From: Fratercula arctica
Taxonomy: Eukaryota; Chordata; Aves; Charadriiformes; Alcidae
DNA length: 64,000 nt
Assembly (NCBI GenBank): GCA_947846985.1
Contig: CANTUZ010000006.1
Location: 44,995,707-45,059,706 of the forward strand
Direction: 5' to 3'
The translations under genes were made by a program, and so were the position numbers. This document shows positions 12,367 through 25,423 of this stretch, piece by piece (within the stretch, counting starts at the first letter, position 1; every line of letters begins with the position of its first letter). The notes under the pieces were generated by a model. That model was not told the DNA's origin. It searched no databases and worked only from the letters and a program-made list of their open reading frames with translations.

Positions 12367-12662
12367 AGTTTATCCTCCAACTTTCAACATAGAGGTGGAT
12401 GAAGTTGCACAGATACCTTAGTAACCGACTCAGAGCTCTGTCAATATTTTGGGACTTCAGAGGTTCAATTTCTGCTGCTGGGCTTCTTTCCCCCACCTGT
12501 TTGAACATCCCTGTGACTGAGGCTAACGTCAAAGTACAGAAACACCACGTGAGGCTCTTTCAGGAGTTCTGGCTTGGCATCTGCTATAAAGCTGTTTGAA
12601 ACAAAAAGTTGCCTCCTCTGGATACAGAGTCCTGTAAGACCAGAATATGAATCCTATTTTCT

Positions 12663-12714
12663 GAGAACAAGAAATCTCTAATATTTTCTATGAACAAGAA
12701 ATCTCTAATATTCT
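12663..12714. repeat. Two-copy tandem repeat, 27-base period
   Basis: GAACAAGAAATCTCTAATAT is repeated, with starts at 12665 and 12692. Identity is perfect over 21 bases and the period is 27. This is a recent-looking local duplication. Confidence 0.85.
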
Positions 12715-15700
12715 GGAATTGCATGTAAACAACTTTACAAGTAACAGTTAGTTAGTACAGAGAGACTTTGCACAACACGTTCTTTGTTCTTGCAACAGCT
12801 CCTTCTTCAGAAACACCTCACAGCATCCGTCACCCCATGGCTGTGGCCGGTGGCTACAGAAGTACAGCACAGCTATGGCATGTGGAAATGTATTTTCGTA
12901 CCCTTCTAACCATCAAGTACATTTTCAACATACTGGACTTCATGCTAGCCTAACTGTGAGAGCTGAATTCACCTTTGGAAGGAGGTACGCGTGGCTCTCC
13001 ATATTAACAAGACATCTCTGTAAGCACAGCTTGTTTTTCCTCATGGAGAAGAAAGAAGAGCTGGATTTCTTCATCCTTCAGTGTAAACCCAGTATAAAGA
13101 CAGCTGTTTCCTTCGGTATGTGAGGAGAGGGACGGTGCTGTGACTATTGCAAGGAAAGGAATGGGCAAATAACAACAGAACAGAAATAACAGAATTGCTC
13201 TGCTGCCGTCACACCCGAAGGCATGGGGCTGGCTGTGGGCAGTGGCTGCCCTGCCGAAGGGCTTGCAGGCAGCGGTGCAAGCCCCGTGGATCGCTTTGAG
13301 GCCTTTGGTTCTCTCTCGTCTTTTTACTGCATCAGGCTTTCTCTGACCTCGCCGAAAAGAGTTTGTTCGGGATTTTGTTTCTAGAGACTGAAATATCACC
13401 TCTCTTGTCCTGCTGTTTTTAAACGCGAGTTAAAAACAAAAGATGATGGTCACCTTATTTTAAAATATATACCCGGAACAAAATAAGAAAATACTCAAAC
13501 TATTTAGCAGCCAGCAGCTTTTGGCAGCAGTATATACCTCCGTCAGTATGAATCATTGCAAACATAAAGAGAAACACATGGAAACCAATACAAGACCAGA
13601 TTCAGACAGTGACTCCATTTTGGCAGCTACATTTTATTTTTATTTCCTTTTTCATTTTTCCTGAGGTTGCTGGCACCTTGCTGACGACAGACAACACTGA
13701 TTTAAATTCTCCATCACAGAAATGTGATAGACACTGTAATGAAGACAGCGATTGTGTTTTGTCAGTGTATTTTAATTATTGCATTCTTCTGAACTGATAA
13801 AACCAGGAGAGTTAGACCTGGAATGGTGGATACTGGGAGGCTCCATTGAGCAGATGTACCTGGATCCCAATTTGTATAAATTACAAAACTTAGAAAATAG
13901 GTTAAACAAAGTTTGGTTGATGTAAATTAAGGAACCTGAACCAGATATGTCATAGTATCCACTTTAAGTTTGAAACTAGTGGGCTTTGAAACTAGTGAAA
14001 TTACGTGGGCTAATCTGATATCAATATCTAAATGTTCTTTTAGAGTGAATGAAGGATGAGCCTGGTCCCGTGTCCTGTTGTTTGCATTGCAATGAGACAA
14101 GGTATGCACTTCTCCCCTATGTGCCGGCCATAAATTGTGACATAACAGTGTTAATGTAAATTCGCAGAACGCTTTGTGGAATAGCATTTGCCATTCATAG
14201 TTCTTTAAAAAGAGATTTTTGCATGTATTTACATTTTGGTCATGCAATAGGAGCATGGGTTGGGGTTGTACGTCCCTGATCACCGCAAACTGGCCGGGTC
14301 CTTGAATTCCCACACAGCTCCTGCCTTGCCTTCCTGCCTCCTGCGGCTCCGCGGATGGGCTGGAGGGAGCAATACCAATAGTTGTGTGTGGCCCGTACAA
14401 GCAATCTGTGCTTCACTAAGGAGCATTTTTAGAATCAAATTTTGACTTTGCATAGTCTGTAACAAAGAGAAACAATTCCTGGTGAGGGATTCTCTGCGTA
14501 TGTGCCCATGTGAGCGTTCACATTCAGCATAGTCTAAACATTCAGGGAATAATCCTTCCTTTTGACAAACAGAATTGGAACCACAGAGGGGTATTGACTA
14601 GGACAAATACAGCATTTATTCAAAAACTCTCTCTCAATTATGATTTCAGTTTTGTTTGCGTGAATTCTGCCTGCCTGCAAATAGGACTTGCAATTCTGAG
14701 CCAAATTTGAGTTCAGTAGGAGTCATAGTGGAGGTAGCCGTGATAGAATGGCAGCTATAGGCAGAGTAGAAAGCGTTGAAAGAGTGTGACAGGCAAGCCA
14801 AACCATTTGTTTGCTGTGTTGTAGTCAATGTTTTACAGCCTTCCTTTAGTACATGCTGCTCATTTAAAAGAGAGGGGGGGAAAAAAGGGAAACTGGTCAT
14901 CAAGTGAATGCCGGTGGTTATCTGCTTCCCTTGAACAGAAAAGTAATTTTATCTCCCCCTGCAAAAGGTTGTTTTAGATGCCTTCAGGTACTTGAACAAA
15001 AGTTACCAATTACTTTAGATTTGAGGTAAAGGAGTAGAAAAATCAGTGCTGTTAGGCTGGAAAGTTAGTGTTGACATTACTGTTCCTATCATCCCGAAAT
15101 AATAAGTTAATAAAATGCTTCCTGGAATGAGAGTCGCTGCACTTCAGATGTGTTTGAATGCTGGGGGGGGGTTCAGCAGAAACTGGCAAATTTACTTGTA
15201 AATTCCTTACCCAGGCCTGTTGACTCCAAGGAAAAAGTCTTTGGCATACTGAGGTTCAACTTCTAAAAAATGTGTTGCTGAGGATCACATCTAGATGTGA
15301 AAAGTGGTAAGTCACCTGTATGGTAAAGATGATGCATGTGCCAGCACCCTTAAATGAAGTAGGAGAAAGTGGTACTCGCGTCTTTTCTTCCTTTAGAGCT
15401 TTGGTCAAGCAATCTGGATTTGGCCACTGAATAGGATTTGCGCCTTCTACTTCCCTGTGAGCAAGCCGGGGATGTCCTGGGCAGCGAGATGTCGGTGTGA
15501 GACAGATCAGGTCAGCAAAGCAAATATGAGTCTTCTGGCTGCGGTGTCTGGCTGTTAAGAATAGACGAGCATCTGGGGGCTACTTTTCAGTGGCCAGAGA
15601 TTCTGCTTAAATGCCCGGGCTGAGATGAATGTTTGAGGTACTTGGGGATTAATGGGTCTGAGGAAGCCAGACACATTGGTTTGGGGCCAGCCAACAACAA

Positions 15701-17745
15701 GGAACAGCTCTGTTGAGCAGAACGATTTCTGGAATAACCAGATCCCAAATGGAGTTTAGCTGGGTTGCTATTGCTTTGGTTTGTTTTTTGAGGGGGAGGA
15801 TTTTAATCCCTTAAAGCAAATTCAGTGCTTCATTTTTTTAAGATGCTTACCAGACTCTGTTGATTTTTTTCATGCCTGTTTAGCAGCGCTTGCGTCACTC
15901 CTCTCTCTCAGGTCTCTTTGGTATTTTTCTGGGACAAAGTCATAATTGAATAGGATTGGGAACACAGGTTAAGGCAAGGTCTGATCAATGCTGTTCTGCA
16001 AAATGAAGCATAGTTATTTTTTAAAACTTCCATCTTTCATATTCCTGTGCTAAGTTCCTTTTGGCGCTTGAAAATATATTCCATGTCGTAAGATGACATA
16101 CTTCTGGTGGTACTTCAGTTTACTATTAGTTTAGCTTTGACTTATTCTCAAAATCTTCAGCATTTTCTTCTGTAGGTTTCTTGCTTAGCAATTTTATAGC
16201 ATTGCAGAGAGAAATGCACTGAATGTCTTGGCCCTTCAGTTAAAGATCATGCTTTAGAGCACTGAACTGCAAGGTGGTTAAAGGCTTTCCGCTTACCAGT
16301 AAACGGACATATCAATGCTTTCCATTATTACATTTGAAATGTTAGAATATGTCGCTAATCTCAACATCATCGACTTTCCTGCTTGCACACGTTATTATTA
16401 TTTGCAATAGTAATTAAGAGGTAGGCGTAACTGGAATGTTTCAGACTCATAGAAATTTCCAAAGGAAATTTAGCCTGACAGTACTGGTAAGAGTACTAAA
16501 GCTTTGTTTAGGGTGTTGGATTTCAGTTTTCATCTGGCAGCTTTTTTCCCTGCTGAAGTTCTCCTTTTTGGGCTAATGACAGCATTGTTTGTCTGTTTTT
16601 TAACAAAAATCTACCCTCAGCACAATTGGAATGACTTTTATCTGCTTCTTTGGATCTGGGTTAAGGGCAGCATGGTTAGAAAACGATAACGGCACAAGCA
16701 GACAGCAACCGAGAGCGGAAGGGTTTCGGTGAGGCAGCACTAACTCTGGTGTAGGAACCCACAGAGTAGGAGCAATGCAAATGCCCTCCTTAATTTCTTC
16801 CCAAATCTGGTCTGCGTTGCTTCCTCACATGCTAATCAAACTAAAAATTTAAGGCACTGTTGTTCATTCTTAGCACCTTTTGTCTTCACTGACTACTTAA
16901 TATGGGATTGATAAGTAGAAAAGTGAATTTTTTGGGGGGAAAATCCAGGATTGTCGTGCGATTGAAGAAAAATATATGTAGAGTTTGGCCTATTACTATT
17001 CTTTGCCTATCAACAAAGCAACAAAGTTTCACAAAACTATATCTACAACAATAATAAACCTAAAAAAGGATAATAAAAAGGTAAAGAGAATACTTTCAGG
17101 TTTTGGCAGTCTGTTGTGAAAGCAGGTGGCTAGTCCTAAATCTAATTCCTGGGTTTTTATAGCGTAGCAGTAAAGAGGAAAGCAGACAGCATTGTTACCC
17201 ACCGAGTCTGAATTAAATTCAGATTTGTTTCAGCAGGGTATTAATGGGGTTCCTGTGAGAGAGAATCTCTGGCTTTCAGTTTGTTACTAGGCAGAAAATC
17301 ATCTAGACAGTTTTTAAGTTGTTTTTTTTTAAGCTATGAAAATATGTTTACAATTTGAATTTTTAAAAATTAAATTAGTTATGCCCATTAACACTTTTCC
17401 ATGTGAGATTTAGCATCAATTATCTTTTTTCTAAAGCCTTTTATAATGACTAGGCAGGATTTCCTTTTTCTTTACTTCTCATGTATGTGTGGTTCACATG
17501 CATGTGCTATAATTACTCATTACTAAATTAAAAAATTCAAGGAGCTCTGCTGAGTTTACTTTCTGGAAAATACATGCTGAAAAAGGTTCCGAAACACAAA
17601 ACAGATCAGTTACAGTTCTCCGCTTCAGGTAATCTGGCAAAATGCCTTCTCTAAAGATTTGAAAGACAGAATTTTGAGTTAAAATACCGATTCATCAAAA
17701 AAGAGTGCCGTCACAAACATGTGTCACAACATTATGAGCCTGCTG

Positions 17746-17750
<5 letters not shown>
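12715..17750. other. Unique non-coding sequence
   Basis: No supported gene, RNA gene or repeat family. A mildly GC-rich patch lies near 13200-13330. The 157-codon minus-strand frame at 13927-14400 has no recognisable domain and crosses ordinary AT-rich sequence, so I treat it as chance. A donor-like AGTG|GTAAGT near 15312 lacks a good coding exon in front of it. Confidence 0.5.

Positions 17751-17777
<27 letters not shown>
17751..17777. repeat. Poly(A) tract, 27 A
   Basis: Twenty-seven A residues after TGCTGCTTTT and before TTTCATTTG. No retroposon body or target-site duplication was recognised. Confidence 0.9.
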
Positions 17778-17782
<5 letters not shown>

Positions 17783-18894
17783 TTTGTTATGGGTTTACAA
17801 AGAGCAAACCCCATTTACGGCTGTTCGTATTGTTTTCTACAAGTGTAAGGGCTGTAGTTTTTCTGTAGAGTAATTAAAGCAGAAATATTCTGCGTTAGCC
17901 CTCCCCGGCACCGTGGGAGCACAAAAGCACTGGTGCTAATAAAGTCTCCGGGTTACCTGACTGAAAGTGGGTATTTTGCGTTTTATTTGGCCTGCCTTCT
18001 GCACCTCCTTTCTCTTCTGTTTAAATGCTTCATTTTGCTGTATTTTCTAGTTTGGCAGGGAGGCTCCTTCAGCACAGTGGTTGTCTGGCTTGAAGAGCAG
18101 ATAGTACAGGCTTGGGCGTACAAATCCAGTGAAATTCTTTGTGGATTTCTGAACCTTGCTAGTTATTTACTAGCATTTGGGGTAGATTGAAGTCAACGGT
18201 GCCCTTCAGCAGCTGTTTGTAAAGGCTGGTCATCTATATTTTTAGCTTTGGCCTTCTGTAAGGTAAAATTATTTGAATCGCTATGCCAATATACTTCCAT
18301 TCCAGCTAATGACATGAGCATCCGTAATCATTACTGTATTTTTGTCCTCACACTTCCCATTTTTTAAACCTCTCAAAAATATATATCTCAGGAGCGAGGA
18401 AGAAAGACTGAAATGGTGAATACACTGTAAACTCTATCGGTCCAACAATAACAGGAACTGAGATGAGTTTGACACTGATGAATATTAACATATGGATAAA
18501 TTGGTCATGTTTAGCTGGTATCCAGTCATTTTAATTCGGTACCTAGTATCCAAAGAAGAGTGTGGATGAAAAAAAAAAAGAAGTGAAAGCTTAATCATAG
18601 TATTATTTTTGGATACTGAATTAGGATGGGTGCAGAGATGTATGTACTCACAAGGGTAACTGGATAGCACTTATTTCATTCCATCAGGAAGACTGATAGC
18701 GGTAAAATCATTTTACAAAATTAAAATACAGACCAAATGTACATGAAGCTATTACTTTATGCAGACACTTAATTAAAAAAAAAAAATCTTAGTTTTCCTT
18801 CTTGATTTTATTGGTAAGTGCCTAATTTGGGTTATCTAAATACGCTTAAAATGAACGGAGTACTGAAACTGATTTGTCTGTTTCATTGTTTCAG
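17778..18894. other. Unique non-coding sequence upstream of an exon-like segment
   Basis: No supported gene. The last 20 bases are the pyrimidine tract and AG that define the acceptor of the exon-like segment beginning at 18895. Read as an intron if that exon is real. Confidence 0.45.
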
Positions 18895-18953
18895 ACTTCT
18901 GCAATGGAAGCAAACCATTTCTTAATCTTAAACCCGAAACTCACCTGGAAAAG
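18895..18953 (+). CDS. Candidate internal exon, product unknown
   Basis: This 59-base segment has the best splice context in the window. The acceptor tract GTCTGTTTCATTGTTTCAG ends at 18894, and a full-consensus donor AAAAG|GTAAGTG follows 18953. Read after two carried-in bases, it encodes FCNGSKPFLNLKPETHLEK and ends exactly in phase 0. A second frame is also open; the third has a stop. I do not recognise the peptide. Its end phase does not fit the next good candidate (31556) directly, so another small exon would be needed between them; 22584-22599 would fit by phase. It may equally be a non-coding RNA exon or a pseudo-exon. Confidence 0.35.
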
Positions 18954-21237
18954 GTAAGTGATTTATACTCGAAGACAACACTCACCTTCAGGTGTTATGA
19001 AAAGATTAATGATGATTATGTCTCAACATCTAGTAGCAAAGCAAATACAGAAGATAAAGTAGCCTATTATTTTCCTTTTCTTTCCTCTACTACAGAAATA
19101 TGTATGTAAACAAGTTTTAACAGTAACACAATCTTTTTTAAATTTGTTTTTTTAAAAAAGTCTTAAAAATTTTCTTAAAAAAGAAATTAAGAATTTCTAA
19201 TTGATGGACAGAATTGCGATCTCTTACCGTTTCACAAGTGGTGCAATAGCTCTGATGGAAGTTTCCCATTCTTAGAAATTAACCATTTATAAAATTGCAG
19301 ATTTTGGATGAATTGGCACAAATGCGTGCCTTGTCTGATTACCAGACATACTTTTTTGAGCCCTGAACATCTGGCCTGATTTTCAAGTCCATTGGTTCAT
19401 TCATTTCAGTGGGCATTTCCGACACTTAGAGAGGAGGTAACTTAGTATGAACTTAGGTGCCAGTCATTTCAACCCCTGGCCCTGGATTGTAGTGATTGTT
19501 AGCGGTAGGTGAAAAAAAAAATTGTACTAATAAGAACTGGGTTGGTTTCTAGGGACTACCATGTCACAAGAATGTGCGATATGACATCACTGTGACATTT
19601 GTTTGTCCCTGATGTTTGTGATGCCACAGTGAGCATGTTGCTGTTGTTTGCGGTACCTGAGACATCCCAGTACATCTGCAGTCTTTGGTTTATCAGGAAA
19701 AGGACTGCGTACTGGCGGAGTTACGTGTGAATCTCTTGCACACATGGCGCTCTGTATCTGTACATAAGTAACAAAATGAGTTTATGTTTGGAAATTTGAT
19801 AAATGGATGAGCAGATGGCAGTTTGTACGTGTGATGAACTGATTTGCAGTGATTAAGACAAGTGTAAAATTGGGTTTTGAGCATCTTAAAAAGTGCATGG
19901 CTCACTTACTTTAGATTTCATGTAAAATAACAGTAAGTTCTGTGACAGGTCATAAATTTGGCTGAAGGAAAGCCCTTAATAATCCTGGTAGCTGTCTCAC
20001 TTCTTGAGCGATGTAAATGTTACAATTTCCTGTGGTGGCAAAAGCAAGAATTTACCAAAAATATGTTAGTTAGAGTACTTTTATCCACCTAGAGATATGA
20101 GTTAAAAATGAACTTTCATATTATTTGTTGCTTGAAGTTTTGTTTGCAGTGTTGTGTGAAAAACTGATTCACAGAATGAGGACTCAGGCCCCATCTATAA
20201 TTTAGAGCTTAAAAAGTTAAATATTGTATATAAATATGAAAATTTCATTACCTATATGATTACACATGAAGGACTGGATGGATTCTCAGTGTTTAATCAA
20301 GTTTGCCTTTTGGTTTCAGCATTATTTTTCTAACTCTCTGGACTTTTGAATTCATTTTGACTGATCTGTTGTGAACTTCAGCTGTTTGTACCAATCGTAA
20401 TTTGCGTAAAGGGTTGCTGCTTAGTTAAGATTGAATTAGATGACACAAACCAGCCTCGACTCCTAAATGTCACCATCTTTCATTCCTTCAAGACATTGCT
20501 GTCAGGTACCCTTTATAAAGTCCTATGTATAGGACTTAGATAGAGCTACAGCAAATACTGTAAGGGCACCGGCACGCGCTCGTACTGGTATTTAAAATTC
20601 TGACTCACGAATGTCAGCGATTGCATATTCACCTCAGATCTGCTCCTGTGTATTTATTATGACTTCTCTCTGAACAAACAGTTCCAGTAGGTATTATCAA
20701 GGGGAATGCTGAAATAATATTACATAGTCAACACATATCTTAACTTGACCTTTTTTTCAAGTCCAGAAATATAAATGTAGCCAGTCCGCAGCTAGGAAAG
20801 TAAATCAGGCAAACCATTAAGCAGCCTTAGCTCTGTGTTGTTACCCGTTTTCTTGGTAATAATTTTCTAGTCTAAACAGAACAGTTTTCTGTAATCTCGA
20901 ACTCCCACTCCCATCTGCGGGCCAGTTTGTGTGCAACACAGCTCCCCAGTTTAGGAATGGGACACCCTGTGCCTGAGGCACTGAGAAATGGTTAGGCCTG
21001 AGTAAGGCACCACGTGCTACTTCGTGGACATGTGCTCTGAGATCAGGTGCCGTTGATGAAATCTACCTTTAAAAACCCTCTCAGAATTCCCATAATTGTG
21101 GTCAGGAAGGACAGGATCTTCATTTTAATTGTGCAGCTAAAAAGTGCCATTGCAGCCTTTACAGTACGAAGTCTAGAAATTCAAGGTTTTTAGTTTTTAG
21201 TGGCAATCACATTACAATTATGTAAATTAAGACATAT
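18954..21237. other. Non-coding sequence, possibly intronic
   Basis: AT-rich with no supported gene. A stretch near 19370-19480 (CTGATTTTCAAGTCCATTGG, TTTCAGTGGGCA, ACTTAGGTGCC) recalls very old dispersed repeats of reptiles and birds, but the match is loose and from memory. The rest is featureless. Confidence 0.45.
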
Positions 21238-21400
21238 TATAGAAATGCTGATTGAAAGGGACCTCTGAGTCAATGACCCCATCCTGCTGCCTGAACACTG
21301 CTTGAACCGTCACTAGACCAGGTCAGCTGTGCCCTTGTCTGGTTGAATCTTGAAAACCTCCAAGGATGGAGATTGGTTCCCAAGCAGCATTTCTACATTA
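21238..21400 (-). mobile_element. Old CR1 LINE 3' fragment
   Basis: On the plus strand it begins with a decayed TATAGAAATGCTGATTGAAA and GGGACCTCTGAGTCAATGAC, then CCCATCCTGCTGCC, and ends with AAAACCTCCAAGGATGGAGA. This is the reverse complement of the CR1 3' region: terminal unit, GGTCCC block, then the end of ORF2. It is considerably diverged, so it is an old insertion. An A run at 21408-21422 lies just outside it. Confidence 0.8.
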
Positions 21401-21407
21401 ACGAGCC

Positions 21408-21422
21408 AAAAAAAAAAAAAAA
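21408..21422. repeat. A tract beside CR1 fragment
   Basis: Fifteen A residues just right of the CR1 fragment. CR1 normally lacks a poly(A) tail, and this lies on its 5' side, so the two are probably unrelated. Confidence 0.8.
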
Positions 21423-24400
21423 GAAAATTTAAACAGTGATACACAAACATCGGAATTAAATCATATTTTCACTTTCTATTTAAGTTAACATCTGTGGCCT
21501 TTGAAGGAATCTAGTGAAAGGGAAAATAACAGGATTATGCATAAATAAATTCATTAAATCTTGTGTCTAAAATTCTGAAGAAACAAACAGATGGTAAAAT
21601 CGGTATAGCCTGAAGTGCCAGTAAATGAAATAATGGTAAAATACACATATTTGAGAAAAATACCTAATTTCAGTGTGCTACCATCCTAGCAAAGAGGAAA
21701 TGGAACTGATGTAATGATCATTTGGAACATGTTATTCTACATTTTGCTTACACAAATGCTGTCGACTGCATGCTACACAACATTTACCTTATTCACAAAT
21801 GTGAATTTTAATAGAATGTTTTTGTTTGGAAAAGATATTTGTATATGCACTCATGATTTTTTTTCTGGAAGATAAATTATTCTTTTTAATACACAGGAGA
21901 AATAAACTGACTTCCCACCAGCATCCATAGAAATGTACATCAAAAGTCCTTGTGATGTAGAAGGGGATTAGCAACTCCACAGAAAATAAGAGGCTGTGAT
22001 TTTTTTCCTTTGTTTAAAGGAGTTCTTTTATTTTAGTTTGCCTTCCTTACCTGTAACTGTATTTATTGAATTTGCAACTAATGTAGTTTTGAAGAAAGTG
22101 TAGTAAATGGGTGGAAAAAATATTGATACATTTTTGCCACCACTAAAAGTCTTGCATCCAGGAAATATTTATGCTTGTAAAGAAGATAACATATAAAATT
22201 TCCCTTTTGAAAGCCAGGAAACGTTTCTTACACTTGGGGAAAAAAAATACCTTTGTAACGAGATGTATCTGCACATGTCGCATGGGATATTAGACAATAA
22301 TTTATACAGCCGAATGTGCGCTCACCTATTTTCAGTTTATGAGCACAGACATACTGGGAACAAAGATATACCTTCTGAGAAGATAAGTGCTTTTTAGAGA
22401 TCTCTGGGGTCTCTGGGGTTTTAATTAGGGATTTTTATAGCTTTTGTATACGAGCTTCTAAGACCTTTTCACTTCAAAATAAAATTCAGATTTTTTGTGT
22501 CCTCCCTTGATCAATTTTAAGGCCAAAAAATAAAGGTGGAAAGAATCTATGTCTAAATACTAATGAGCGCCTCTCTAAAACAGGAAGAAGTTTTTGACAG
22601 TGTGTATCGGTAGGTGCATATGGACTTTATGTATATCAAATCATTCTAGAGCATGGGTAATTAAAGAAATAATTTGGTTATGCTCCTAGACTTAGGCGCT
22701 GGCTGGTAAACTCTGTGTTGTAGGACATCCTGTTCCATGCAGGTCTTACGGTGTGAGCGATGCGTGTGTATATCTATATATCCTGCTGTCTAAAATCTGT
22801 CCCGTTTCTTGTGCTGTTGATTAAATTGCTTTGGTTGGTTGTTGCCGAGGGGGTGGTGGGTTTAAAAAAAACCCCAAATGTGCGTTAAGGACCTTGGCAT
22901 TTAAGCTATCGAAGTATAAATGAAGACATAGCTTGCTCCCTGAATGGTTGTAACAGGCTCCTGAGCCTCATAAATCATGCAGGAGCCCATGCCGAGACGG
23001 AAAAATGAAGAACCTGTAACAAAATGTGTAAATATATAAGCAGTGCTTTGTGGGAAGGATTCATGCTCTCCTGCCCTTCCCACCCAGCGCGTATCAGTAT
23101 CTACTTCTGCCTTGGGAGTGCTCATCTCTCTGTGAGAGCCTCCAGGTGGCTGAGCCCCTGTTAGCGAATGTCCCGTGCCACCTGCATGGTCTTCCTCCCG
23201 TGCTCACCTCTGGAGCAGGAACCGAAGCTGTTTTGTGGCACTCAGGCTGGGCAGGAGACCGGCCAGCGCCCACCTCTGCTGGGCCCGCTGGGTGCTGAGC
23301 TGGCGTGGAAGGCTGTACGGGAACCGTCTTGGGTTGGGTGGATTTAATCCTTCCGAGTTTCAAATGAATGCTCACTTAGATATCTTGAGAGCTGAGCGCG
23401 ATACATTCAGTTAAGCAGTTTTATAAGGGTTGAAATTAAATGTCTCGGAATATCATTATCTGCCACTGAAAGCTGGGGCCAGTGATGAAACTGGCTGCAC
23501 GGGAATTACGAGAACTGAATTAGATCACATGCTAAGTGACAGGTGAACTTAATAGGTTTTGACTGACACAAGCAGAGCTGACACATAAAGACTGCATTTC
23601 TCAGCCGTGTACTCGGTCTGATTACAGGCAAGATATTGTAAATTCTTTCTTTGCAGAAGAGAAGTGGCTCTGCGAGGTCTCAGCTATTAAAACCGGCCTC
23701 CGTCGAAGGCACTAAGTGTTCGGGGCAATGCAGTCACCCTGAAAAACAAAGTTTGTTCGTGTTTCCAGTGTAATTACAAAGCTAGAAACATATCAACAAC
23801 CGTGCCCTTCACGCTGAGAATTCTTTCTATTACAAAGGCAAACAGTCACAAGGAATAAAGAAATAGGAAAGGGGAGAAATTGGCTGTACTCCCAGATAAC
23901 TGTAACTTTCAGAAGCTGTGGTTCTGCCCAGCACTAACGCAGACTCAAACAGCTACAGCAGCGATGTGAGAAAAAACAAGCAGAGGAAGAACAAAAGAGG
24001 GAATAAAGCCAACAGACACTGCATAAACAAGAATCCATTTTCTGTGGGTAGTGCTAAGGGCCTGGTTTGGGCTGAAAATGTCAGGGAACCACAATTAAAA
24101 TGTAAATTTTGAAGGGATTTTTTTAGCAGGGTGAGGAAGGTGATTTGGGAAGGTGGAGCGGAGCAGATCTTATTGGGGTCTGAGGCTGATCGGGCTCCTG
24201 TGGGTGACACTGAAAGGCGTCATGCTGTTTTATTGAGGAAGAGGAGGGGGACACCTCTGAACTGTTGGGAGGGAAAGTGGAGGCTGGGTTGGAGGTAGCT
24301 GCTCAGCCTGGATGAAATGCCCACAGAAGGAGGGGGTCTGCCTTTGGAACTGTGTAGTGCCTGTAGTAGAGCAACCATGAGCACACAAGTTCAGAAAAGA

Positions 24401-25423
24401 AAGAAAATTGTGGGCAGCGGAGCTGGTAAAGGATGTTCTTCTAACCTGAAAGGAACTGTAAATGAAGTGTATCTTTCCAAAAGAAAATGCCAAGTTTTTA
24501 AAAAAAAACAAATCACAAGGGAGTCATGGATGCTTTAGTTTGATTATTCTGGGGAGAAAATAAAATAGAAAAGGAGCCGTAGTTACTATTTCCTAGAGAG
24601 CTGGCGCAAGTGATACCGTCTCAGAGCCCTGAGGTCAGCCCAAGCCCCCATGGAGATGGCACAGGGAGCCTCATGCACGCAAGGACTCGAGCTCTCAGCT
24701 CCGCTGTCTGATGTTTGGGAGTGAAGGGATGCTCAGACAGCCAGAGGTAGGTCAGCACTGCCGCAAACGCAACCTGATGCCCTCCTGATACCTTCGGTGG
24801 TTTGGTGAAAAGTGTGCTCTGGCCCCAGCAATGCATTTGGCCATCTCCAAAGAAGGACTCACAGACAGCTCTGCCGTCAGAAGCTTATTTAGAGATTAGA
24901 AAGATGTAAAGTTCCTTTTGCTACAAATAATTTATGGTCTTCAGTTTTCATAGCTATTTTGAAATGTTGTCTTCAGCTGGGGTTTAGATGATAGCACTGT
25001 CAAAAGCTTTCTTAGTCAGCAAAATACTAATAAATAGTTCATGGCAAATATCATAACACATAGATTATAAATATGACTTATCCTTGAAAAAGAGCATAAA
25101 TCAAAGTAATCATTGACAATCTAATTCAGAAAGACCTTTTTTTTTTTTTCCTCCACACTTTTGTGCATCGTCTGCCAAAAGAAACCCCCAAGACTGGAAG
25201 TCAGAGTCGCTGCATGGTGCAATAGGAAACAGATGGCAAACTCTTAACAGATCTTAGGTTTAGGCCACATTGGGTGTAACCCTGTAGCAAAATTTATTTT
25301 TTAAAAGATTAGTGACCTCATTTTTTAAACTGCTGGCAAAGGATGTTTTTCTTACACATTTAATACTTTATTTAATGTAAGTAAATACTTAAAAATAGGG
25401 ATTCATGGGTTCCTTTGCTGTTC
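21423..25423. other. Non-coding sequence with weak exon-like and CNE-like patches
   Basis: No supported gene. At 22584 a short phase-0 reading (EEVFD) lies behind an AAAACAG acceptor. At 23080-23320 there is a locally GC-rich patch with overlapping random frames. At about 23500-23660 there is a CpG-poor block with TGACAG motifs. The rest is unremarkable AT-rich sequence. Confidence 0.45.
22584..22609 (+). other. Possible micro-exon
   Basis: An acceptor CTCTCTAAAACAG precedes GAAGAAGTTTTTGACA. With the donor after 22599 (ACA|GTGTGT, weak) it is 16 bases long, runs phase 0 to +1 and would link the candidate exons at 18895 and 31556 in phase. With the better-looking GTAGGT donor after 22609 it is 26 bases long and does not link them. 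Very short exons are hard to tell from chance. Confidence 0.12.

Noticed and set aside
13927..14400. 157-codon minus-strand open frame
   Set aside because: No domain, no splice support, composition like its flanks. A frame of this length is expected by chance in 64 kb.
22320..22370. Minus-strand 28-base exon-like segment (acceptor TTTGTTCCCAG, donor GTGAGC)
   Set aside because: It has good sites but no in-phase minus-strand neighbours; a single short segment is not enough.
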